Shown piece after piece: positions 8,900 through 14,356 of a stretch of 14,356 nucleotides of DNA. Within the stretch, counting starts at the first letter, position 1. Each line of letters starts with the position of its first letter. A program made the translations under genes and the position numbers. Below the pieces are notes generated by a model. It searched no databases and was not told the DNA's origin. It saw nothing but the letters and a program-made list of their open reading frames with translations. The DNA is from Gemmatimonadales bacterium. GTDB taxonomy: Bacteria > Gemmatimonadota > Gemmatimonadetes > Gemmatimonadales > GWC2-71-9. Location of the stretch: positions 1-14,356 of the forward strand of contig JACCSZ010000061.1 in the NCBI GenBank assembly GCA_013812695.1, read 5' to 3'.

Positions 8900-11317
8900 T
8901 CACTCCGACCGGAGCGCGACCATCGGGTCGACGCGCGTGGCCCGCCGGGCCGGCAGGTAACTCGCCACCAGCCCGACGAACGAGAGGAGCGCGATGATGC
9001 CGGCGAACACGGCGGGATCCGTGGCGCTCACCTCGTACAGGAGGGCCCCAAGGACGCGGGTGAAGGCGAGTGCGCCCGCGAGGCCGATGATGATGCCCGC
9101 GGCGACGAGCCCGAGTCCCCGCCGGAGCACACCCCGCAGCACCGCCTCCCGGGTCTCGCCGAGCGCCAGCCGGATCCCCAGCTCGCGGGTGCGCTGCACG
9201 ACGGAGTTGGCCATGACGCCGTAGAGTCCGACGGCGGTGAGCACCAGGGCGAGCCCCGCGAAGCCCGCGAGCAGCGTCATGCTGAACCGCCGTCGCGCGA
9301 GGGAGTCGCCGAGGTAGGCGTCGAGCGGCTTGACGTCCGCGACCGCGAGCTCGGGGTCGAGCGCGTGCACTCTGGCGGTGACCGCCGCGGCCACGTGCTC
9401 GGGGTCGCCCGATGTGCGTACGACCAGGCTCATGGCGTTCCAGGGGAACTGCGGTATCGCCCAGTAGAGCGTTGGATTGGACAGGGAATCGACGCCGGTG
9501 TGCTTCACGTCGCCCACCACGCCTACGATGGTCCCGACCAACGTGTCGGTCCACTCCATGCCGACTCGCTGACCCAAGGGCGCCACGCCCGGGAGATACC
9601 GGCGCACGAACGCCTCGCTCACGACTACTGCCCGAGGCTGACGCGGCCCGTCCGTCGGCGTGAGCAGGCGTCCGTCTTTGAGCGGGATACCCATGGCCTG
9701 GAAGTACCCAGGCTCCACGGCGCTGATATCGGCGGGCAGGTCTTCACCCGGGGCGGGAAGCGGGCGGCCCGCGATATAGACCCCGGTGCCCGACCGCAGC
9801 CCCGAGAGCGGAAGCCAGTTGATCGCGCCCGCGGCGCGGACCCCTGGAAGCGCGCGCACCTCGGACATCAACGCGCCGAAGAACGCGGCCTGCGCCGCTG
9901 GGTCCTCGTAGCGGGCTTCGGGCAGCGTGATCCGCGCCGTGAGGACCCGGTCGGGGTCGAAACCCAGCTCCACCTGCTCGAGGCGCGCGAAGCTCTTGAG
10001 GAGGAGCCCGGCACCCACGAGCAGGACGAGCGACAGCGCAACCTGCGCGGCCACCAGCCCGGCCCGGGTCCGGGCGCCGCCGCCCGAGGCTCCGCGCCCG
10101 CCCTGCTTCAGCGACTCGTGCAGGTCGATACGCCCGGCGTGCAGGGCTGGCACGAGCCCGAAGAGGATGCCGGCCGTGGCGGCGAGCACCAGGGTGAACG
10201 CCAGCGTGGCGAAGTCCACCTGGATGCCGCTCAGCCGCGGAATGGTCGCCGCCGCGCGCGCCGCGAGCGCATCGGTGAGCCAGAGGGCGAGCAGCACGCC
10301 GCCGAGTCCTCCGGCCGCTGCCAGGAGCAGGCTCTCGGCCAGGAACTGGCGTATCACCCGTGACCGGCTCGCGCCGAGCGCCGCACGAACGGCGATCTCG
10401 CGGCGGCGGGACGCGGCCTGCGCGAGCTGGAGATTGGCCACGTTGGCACAGGCGATGAGCAGGACGAGCGCTACGACCCCCGCCAGCACGAGCAGCGGAC
10501 GGCGGAGCGCGCCGGTCACCTGTTCCGGCACCGGGACGAGGTTGACTGACCAGCCGCGATTGTTCTCGGGATGGGCCTCCTCGAGGCGGCGGGCAATGGT
10601 CGCCATCTCGGCCTGCGCCCGATCCCGGCTCACCCCGGGCCGGAGTCGCGCGAACACCTGCATGTAGCGGCCGTGGGTGGCGCGGTAGTCATGGGCGGGG
10701 TCGAGCGCGAACGGAACCCAGAGCTCGGGCGCGCGCGGCAGGCCCACGATGCCCGCGCCCTCCGGAAGTACGCCGACCACCGTGACCGCCGTACCGTCGA
10801 GCGCGATCGTCTGCCCCACCACGTCGGGCGCCCCACCGAAGCGGCGCTGCCACAGCCCGTGGCTCAGCACGACGACGGCAGGGCCACCGGGGACGTCTTC
10901 CTCGGCGCTGAACGTTCGGCCCAGCAGCGGGCGCATTCCGAGCAGCCGAAACAGGCCGGCGGTGGCCAGCTCGACCGGAACCTCCAGGGGCTCGCCGCGG
11001 CCGGTCAGGTTCATCCGGGTGTGGTAGACGGCCGCGGTGCTTTCGAACACCGTGTTCTGCGCTCGCCAGTCGAGGTAGTTCGCCGGCGACACGACATTGC
11101 GATCGCCCTGCCTGTCACGGTTCGCCTCCCAGACCATCACGAGACGGTCGGGCTCCGGATACGGAAGCGGGCGCACGAGGACCGCATTGATGACGGTGAA
11201 GATCGCGGTGTTGGCGCCGATGCCGAGCGCCAGGCACGCGACGGCCGCGACGGTGAAGGTCGGCGCTCGGCGGAGCCGACGCAGCGCGAAGCGAAAGTCT
11301 CCGATCAGCGTGTGCAT
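8900..11317 (-). CDS. Permease A: duplicated MacB/FtsX-type (ADOP-like) ABC transporter permease
   Basis: An 805-residue two-half permease, first in the run of three behind ATPase A. MHTLIGDFRFALRRLRRAP is followed by TM1 (ALGIGANTAIFTVINAVL, about 17-42). A MacB core domain with NYLDWRAQNTVF and GLWQRRFGG comes next, then FtsX domain 1 from about 283 (LLIACANVANLQLAQA, REIAVRAALGASR). TM5 lies at about 416-442 (VALSLVLLVGAGLLLKSF). Half 2 has TIVGVVGDVKH and FtsX domain 2 from about 677 with RELGIRLALGETRE, where most paralogues have LGA. The tail is VDPMVALRSE. AGGAG at 11330-11326 is 8 nt from ATG 11317; a GTG at 11320 is an alternative one codon longer. The gap to ATPase A is 11 nt. The substrate is unknown; MacB relatives export macrolides, peptides, siderophores or lipoproteins. 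Confidence 0.92.
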   Translation of the reverse strand: MHTLIGDFRFALRRLRRAPTFTVAAVACLALGIGANTAIFTVINAVLVRPLPYPEPDRLVMVWEANRDRQGDRNVVSPANYLDWRAQNTVFESTAAVYHTRMNLTGRGEPLEVPVELATAGLFRLLGMRPLLGRTFSAEEDVPGGPAVVVLSHGLWQRRFGGAPDVVGQTIALDGTAVTVVGVLPEGAGIVGLPRAPELWVPFALDPAHDYRATHGRYMQVFARLRPGVSRDRAQAEMATIARRLEEAHPENNRGWSVNLVPVPEQVTGALRRPLLVLAGVVALVLLIACANVANLQLAQAASRRREIAVRAALGASRSRVIRQFLAESLLLAAAGGLGGVLLALWLTDALAARAAATIPRLSGIQVDFATLAFTLVLAATAGILFGLVPALHAGRIDLHESLKQGGRGASGGGARTRAGLVAAQVALSLVLLVGAGLLLKSFARLEQVELGFDPDRVLTARITLPEARYEDPAAQAAFFGALMSEVRALPGVRAAGAINWLPLSGLRSGTGVYIAGRPLPAPGEDLPADISAVEPGYFQAMGIPLKDGRLLTPTDGPRQPRAVVVSEAFVRRYLPGVAPLGQRVGMEWTDTLVGTIVGVVGDVKHTGVDSLSNPTLYWAIPQFPWNAMSLVVRTSGDPEHVAAAVTARVHALDPELAVADVKPLDAYLGDSLARRRFSMTLLAGFAGLALVLTAVGLYGVMANSVVQRTRELGIRLALGETREAVLRGVLRRGLGLVAAGIIIGLAGALAFTRVLGALLYEVSATDPAVFAGIIALLSFVGLVASYLPARRATRVDPMVALRSE

Positions 11318-11328
11318 CACGGACGCTC

Positions 11329-12027
11329 CTAGCTGACCGCGGAAAGCTGGCGCTCTTCCACCACCTTGCCGTCGAAGAGGTGCACGGATCGCTCCGCGTG
11401 GCGCGCGTACCGGGCGTCGTGCGTCACCATGCAGATCGTGGCCCCGCCCTGGTGCAACTCGCGGAGCAGTTCCATGACGGCCTCGCCGTTGGTCGAGTCG
11501 AGGTTCCCGGTGGGCTCGTCGGCGAGCAGGATCGCCGGATCCCCGGACACGGCGCGGGCCACGGCGACGCGCTGTTGCTGGCCGCCCGAGAGCTGCGCCG
11601 GGAAGTGCTTCATCCGGTGCGACATACCGACCCGCTCGAGCGCCGCCTGCACCCGCGCCCGCCGATCCTCCGACGGCATGCCGCGGTAGGTGAGCGGCAG
11701 CTCGACGTTCTCGTAGACGGTGAGGTCGCCGATCAGGTTGAAGGCCTGGAAGATGAAGCCGATCTGCCGGTTCCTCACCCGCGCCCGGTCGGCGGCCGAG
11801 AGCCGGGACACCGGCTGGCCATCGAGGGTGTAGGTCCCATCGGTCGGAGAATCGAGCAGCCCGAGGATGGAGAGCAGTGTCGTCTTGCCGCAACCCGACG
11901 GACCCGCGATCGCGAGGTACTCGCCCTTCCGGATCTCGAGGTGGATCTCGGACAGCGCGTGGGTCTCCACCTCGTCGGTGTAGAACACCTTCTTGATCCC
12001 TGCCAGCGCAATCAGCGGCTCGCTCAT
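11329..12027 (-). CDS. ATPase A: MacB/LolD-type ABC transporter ATP-binding protein
   Basis: A 232-residue ATPase with Walker A GPSGCGKT (42-49), Q-loop Gln94 in GFIFQAFNLIGDLTV, signature LSGGQ (146-150), Walker B AILLADE (165-171), NLD D-loop and H-loop His203 in MVTHD. All catalytic elements are intact. ATG 12027 is chosen because AAGGA at 12038-12034 precedes it by 6 nt and because MSEPLIAL lines up with the start of ATPase B. An in-frame GTG at 12087 would overlap the HlyD stop as GTGA and add 20 residues, but that extension is polar, not family-like, and has only a weak ribosome site. Genes for its probable partners, permeases A to C, follow immediately. It is a close paralogue of ATPase B, differing mainly around the first strand and in the C-terminal tail. 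Confidence 0.95.
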   Translation of the reverse strand: MSEPLIALAGIKKVFYTDEVETHALSEIHLEIRKGEYLAIAGPSGCGKTTLLSILGLLDSPTDGTYTLDGQPVSRLSAADRARVRNRQIGFIFQAFNLIGDLTVYENVELPLTYRGMPSEDRRARVQAALERVGMSHRMKHFPAQLSGGQQQRVAVARAVSGDPAILLADEPTGNLDSTNGEAVMELLRELHQGGATICMVTHDARYARHAERSVHLFDGKVVEERQLSAVS

Positions 12028-12033
12028 GTGCGG

Positions 12034-12038
12034 TCCTT
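12034..12038 (-). promoter_or_regulatory. Ribosome binding site of ATPase A, decides the start
   Basis: The minus strand reads AAGGA, six bases, then ATG 12027. This favours the 232-residue product over the longer GTG-initiated form that overlaps the upstream gene. Confidence 0.6.
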
Positions 12039-12083
12039 GGGCTGTCGTAATCTTCGTTGGTTCCCGGCCCCGCTTCGGGTCGA

Positions 12084-13331
12084 TCACTCCACCCGAACCC
12101 GCTCCACCCCGTCGTGCCTCGACATGTCGGAGATGATCACCTTGTCGCCCGGCTGCAGGCCGCCGAGGATTTCCACCGTGTTCACCGAGGTGCGGCCCAG
12201 CCGTACCGGCGCGCGGATCGCCTCGGTGCCGTCCGGGCTCAGCTTGAACAGCCCCACCGTTCCGCCACTCTGCCCGAAAGCGGGCCGGCCGAGGTGGAGC
12301 ACGTTGTCGAGGCGCTCGACCTGGATCGTGCCGTCAACCGAGAGATCCGGACGCGCGCCGCGCGGCAGCTCGCCGCCCAGCGAGACATCCACCGTCACGG
12401 TGCCGTTCTGGACGGCGGGATCGATACGTATGACCTTCCCGCGCGCGATTCCGTTGCGCGTGTCGATCGCGGCCGGCTGGCCGATCGTGACGTCCTTGGC
12501 CTGGGTTTCCGGAATGCGGAGGACGGCCTTCAAGCGGCCGGGCTCGACGATGCGCGCGAGCGTGGCCCCGCTCTGCGCCCACTGGCCCACTTCGAGCGGC
12601 AACTCCTGCAGGATGCCGTCCGCGCCGGCCTTCACGACCATCGAGCGGACGCGGCCACGCTGAAACTGGTTGACGTCGCCCAGGCGGTCGACTTGCGCCT
12701 GCTGCAGCGAGACCTGCGAATCGGCCGCCTGGGTGATGACGGCGAGCCGCTCCTGCTCGAGTTTGTACCGCGTGGACAGCTCCTCGACGTGGTCACGGGC
12801 CCGGCTGGCCTCGTTCGGCGCGATCAGCTCCTTGGCCGCGAGTGACTCCGCCGCCTCACCATTGCGCCTGGCATCGAGAAACGCCGCCCGCGCACCCGCG
12901 ACCTGCGCCTCCTGGTTCAGGCGCTGGGAGGTGAGGTTCGCGCGGAGGTTGACCGCATCGGCGCGGGACCCGGTCAATTGGCGTTCCGATTCGAGCGCCT
13001 CGAGCTGCACGTCGGGATTGCTCAGCTCGAGCAACACGGTCTCGGTCTTGACGGCCTGGCCCGCTTCGGCCAGGCGCCGCTCGACGCGTCCGGCAGTGAC
13101 GGCGGAGATGTATCGGATGCGCTCCGGGACTAGGGTGCCGGGTCCGCGCACCTCGATGACGAGCGGGCCGCGCACCACCGAATCGATCCAGATGGCCGCG
13201 CGGTCGACGCGTGGCGCGGCGGGCTTGAGCCCGCGCAAGCCGACGGTGGCCAGGACGACCGCGAGGAGCGCGAGCGCACCGTACATGAGCTGCTTCCGGC
13301 CGCGCCGTGCGGGTGCCCGCGGGATGTCCAC
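12084..13331 (-). CDS. HlyD/MacA-type periplasmic membrane fusion protein (efflux adaptor)
   Basis: A 415-residue adaptor that would link the inner-membrane permeases to an outer-membrane channel. A basic N-terminus (RAPARRGRKQ) precedes one membrane anchor at about 15-35. There is no lipobox, so it is anchored by the helix. A first lipoyl-like half follows at about 65-108 (VTAGRVERRLAEAGQAVK). A long Ala/Glu/Arg-rich coiled-coil hairpin spans about 109-245, and the second lipoyl half is at about 246-285 (GILQELPLEVGQWAQSG). Beta-barrel and membrane-proximal domains follow, with PRGARPDLSVDGTI and LGGLQPGDKVI typical of RND/MacA adaptors. The start is GTG 13331 with a strong AAGGAG site 5 nt upstream. 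It heads the operon and is the only adaptor gene seen, so it may serve all the permeases. The family assignment is firm; the partnership is inferred. Confidence 0.93.
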   Translation of the reverse strand: MDIPRAPARRGRKQLMYGALALLAVVLATVGLRGLKPAAPRVDRAAIWIDSVVRGPLVIEVRGPGTLVPERIRYISAVTAGRVERRLAEAGQAVKTETVLLELSNPDVQLEALESERQLTGSRADAVNLRANLTSQRLNQEAQVAGARAAFLDARRNGEAAESLAAKELIAPNEASRARDHVEELSTRYKLEQERLAVITQAADSQVSLQQAQVDRLGDVNQFQRGRVRSMVVKAGADGILQELPLEVGQWAQSGATLARIVEPGRLKAVLRIPETQAKDVTIGQPAAIDTRNGIARGKVIRIDPAVQNGTVTVDVSLGGELPRGARPDLSVDGTIQVERLDNVLHLGRPAFGQSGGTVGLFKLSPDGTEAIRAPVRLGRTSVNTVEILGGLQPGDKVIISDMSRHDGVERVRVE

Positions 13332-13336
13332 TCGTA

Positions 13337-13342
13337 CTCCTT
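13337..13342 (-). promoter_or_regulatory. Ribosome binding site of the fusion protein, supports a GTG start
   Basis: The minus strand reads AAGGAG, then five bases, then GTG 13331. This is the strongest ribosome site in the window and identifies the non-ATG start of the operon's first gene. Confidence 0.75.
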
Positions 13343-13374
13343 ATTCGTGAGAACGATCACTTCGAGCGTGCGTG

Positions 13375-13440
13375 CCCGTCATGCTGAGCGGACCTGCCCG
13401 TCATGCTGAGCGGACCTGTCCGTCAGCCTGAGCGGACCTG
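13375..13440. repeat. Tandem repeat, three copies of a 22-bp unit
   Basis: Three consecutive 22-bp units occupy 13375-13396, 13397-13418 and 13419-13440. The first two are identical; the third differs at two positions (tcc for ccc at the start, agcc for atgc inside). The core is CGTCATGCTGAGCGGACCTG. The unit resembles the first half of the inverted-repeat element that begins right after it (CGTCATCCTGAGCG), so the array probably arose by repeated duplication of that element's end. Confidence 0.9.
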
Positions 13441-13442
13441 TC

Positions 13443-13540
13443 GTCATCCTGAGCGAAGCGAAGGATCGCCTGACGCATGCGAGTGACGCTCGTCGCCCCA
13501 CTCGTACGCCCACCCGATCCCTCGATCCGCTCAGGATGAC
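13443..13540. repeat. 98-bp element with 25-nt imperfect inverted ends (dispersed intergenic repeat type)
   Basis: The left arm 13443-13467 and right arm 13516-13540 are inverted copies matching at 22 of 25 positions. The outer 13 bases (GTCATCCTGAGCG and CGCTCAGGATGAC) are a perfect match. A 48-nt centre separates them. From memory, this arm sequence is a common dispersed intergenic repeat in Gemmatimonadota, Acidobacteriota and related environmental genomes, and it often yields spurious peptides containing a string like SFASLRMT, as it does here on the minus strand. It could fold into a long hairpin in the operon's 5' leader. No transposase is present. Confidence 0.8.
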
Positions 13541-13806
13541 CCACCCCGAATTCCTACGACGCGCACGGGATAACGACGGGACCGCCACCCTCACGCCGAC
13601 CCGACCGCAAAGGGAAGGACTGTGCCAATTCGGGCGCGTATCTCATATCACCCCGCAACAACGACTTGCGGCACCACGCCCGACCGGCGACCATCAGGCG
13701 GTGTGCGGATGCGGGACCCGCGAATCCCGGATCCGAACACCCGCGTGTGCGCCGCGTCGCGTTGGCTCGTCACCTTCCAAGTCCTTTCACGACATCGAGC
13801 CGCCAC

Positions 13807-14356
13807 ATGGCGAGAGCCTCATCCAAGGTGCGCCGACGCGTGACGTTCGCCGGAGCCGCGTGGCTCGCGCTCGCCTGCGGCCACACGGAACCGTTCAGCG
13901 CCCCGCGCCGCTCGATGAGTTGCTCGATCCACTCGCCACCCGGAGCGAGCAGAAGATCTCGGCCGCGGATCTGCGCGAGCTGCCGGTGAGCTCGCTCGAG
14001 GAAGCGATCGCCTTGAGCGCGGGGACGGTCGGCCAGAGCTACCGCGGCGGACGCATCGGAGAAGAGTCGTTCATCGTGGACGGGTTGGGCGTCAAGAATC
14101 AGTTGGACGCGGCGAGCGGCGCACTCGGACTCCGCCTTCCGCCCGACCTCCTGGGCGAAGCGTCCCTGGTGACCAACGGCTTCTCGGCGCGCTACGGTCA
14201 GGCGCTGTCGGGGCTGTTAACGTGGTCACCCGGGATCCGGGCGAGACCTGGGACGGCCGAGCCGCCGTCGAAACCGACCGCCCGCTCGGGGGGGCGCTGG
14301 ATCACGGCCTCGACCGCATTGCCGTCCGCGCCGGTGGCCCGATCGCGGGTGGAGTC
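13807..14356 (+). pseudogene. TonB-dependent receptor (Oar-like), N-terminal part, apparently frameshifted twice; runs off right edge
   Basis: From ATG 13807 the frame gives a signal peptide (basic MARASSKVRRRVTFAG, hydrophobic AAWLALAC), then degenerates and stops at TGA 13987. The receptor continues one frame over, from about 13893 to 14216, as LDELLDPLATRSEQKIS, LPVSSLEEAIALSAG, RGGRIGEESFIVDG and NGFSARYGQALSGL, a clear plug domain. It then shifts again at about 14217 to NVVTRDPGETW and stays open to the edge. Both shifts behave as single-base losses and are repaired by adding one G before TT. The usual carboxypeptidase-like domain of Oar-type receptors is missing between signal peptide and plug. 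The product would import a substrate across the outer membrane. A GTG at 13860 in the second frame is an alternative start but gives no signal peptide. No strong ribosome site is seen at 13807. Sequencing error is the main alternative to real decay. Confidence 0.75.

Larger units (their letters stand above)
1..13331 (-). other. Operon: fusion protein, 2 ATPases and at least 5 duplicated MacB-like permeases
   Basis: Eight genes lie in the same direction in the order HlyD, ATPase A, permeases A, B, C, ATPase B, permeases D, E. From ATPase A onward the gaps are +11, +5, +2 (or a 4-nt overlap, depending on the start of permease C), +3, a 4-nt overlap and a 4-nt overlap, so one transcript with translational coupling is very likely. 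The only wider gap is 56 nt, between the HlyD stop and the best ATPase start. No terminator-like hairpin with a T-run is visible inside. The operon continues past the left edge. The order suggests two ATPase-led blocks, A (ATPase plus three permeases) and B (ATPase plus at least two permeases), behind a single fusion-protein gene. That the products form one functional system is inferred from this layout. Confidence 0.85.
13332..13806. other. Non-coding divergent intergenic region
   Basis: This 475-bp stretch separates the minus-strand efflux operon from the plus-strand TonB receptor. It holds the operon's ribosome site, the 22-bp tandem repeat and the inverted-repeat element. From 13541 to 13806 I see no convincing gene, RNA or terminator. 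Both promoters should lie here, but I cannot point to a convincing -35/-10 pair on either strand. Short open frames in this region lack ribosome sites and family-like sequence. Confidence 0.7.

Noticed and set aside
20..10470. Recurrent near-identical DNA blocks (such as the ggccacgttggc...gatgagcag segment at about 25, 2450, 8038 and 10437)
   Set aside because: They are codons of the conserved LLIACANVANLLLARA motif in paralogous permeases, not mobile or regulatory repeats.
12028..12087. GTG 12087 start for ATPase A, overlapping the HlyD stop as GTGA
   Set aside because: The 20 added residues are polar and unlike the family, and ATG 12027 has a better ribosome site and aligns with ATPase B.
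13130..13360. Small upstream frame starting at GTG 13360 and overlapping the fusion-protein gene
   Set aside because: It is in a different frame from the fusion protein, has no ribosome site, and the AAGGAG site clearly belongs to GTG 13331.
13379..13594. A 71-codon minus-strand frame across the repeats
   Set aside because: It is a translation of the dispersed repeat; its RSFASLRMT string is a familiar spurious peptide from such elements.
13600..13627. Possible sigma-54 promoter on the minus strand (TGGCACA with downstream TTCC)
   Set aside because: The -12 element has C in place of the first base of the near-invariant GC, and it would leave a leader of about 270 nt through the repeats. It is not strong enough to call.
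13622..13843. Short plus-strand open frames at 13622-13843 and from 13666
   Set aside because: The products show no family features. The 13666 frame only becomes meaningful from ATG 13807, where the receptor signal peptide starts.

Overview
The window is GC-rich and densely coded. Its coding style (GGAG-type ribosome sites, ATGA stop/start overlaps, duplicated MacB-like permeases, an Oar-like TonB receptor, and a dispersed intergenic repeat with a GTCATCCTGAGCG end) suggests a Gemmatimonadota or Acidobacteriota genome. I lean to Gemmatimonadota. This is an inference, because no taxonomic marker gene is present.

Positions 1-13331 hold one minus-strand operon, read from right to left. The order is a HlyD/MacA-type membrane fusion protein (13331-12084), a MacB/LolD-type ATPase A (12027-11329), three large duplicated FtsX/MacB permeases A, B and C (11317-8900, 8894-6486, 6483-4063), a second ATPase B (4059-3349), permease D (3352-890) and permease E (893 to beyond the left edge). 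Gaps between genes are at most 11 nt, except for 56 nt between the fusion protein and ATPase A. Several junctions are 4-nt ATGA overlaps.

Each complete permease is about 800 residues and is a tandem fusion of two MacB-like halves with about eight membrane segments. This is the ADOP architecture ('acidobacterial duplicated orphan permease'). Here the permeases are not orphans: two ATPases and a fusion protein are encoded with them. The likely product is one or more tripartite, MacAB-like export machines in which a few ATPases serve many alternative permeases. The substrate is unknown, and no TolC-like outer-membrane channel lies in the window.

Positions 13332-13806 are non-coding. They contain a 22-bp tandem repeat and an adjoining element of about 98 bp with 25-nt imperfect inverted ends. 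From about 13807 a divergent plus-strand gene encodes the N-terminus of a TonB-dependent receptor. It appears broken by two single-base frameshifts and runs off the right edge.
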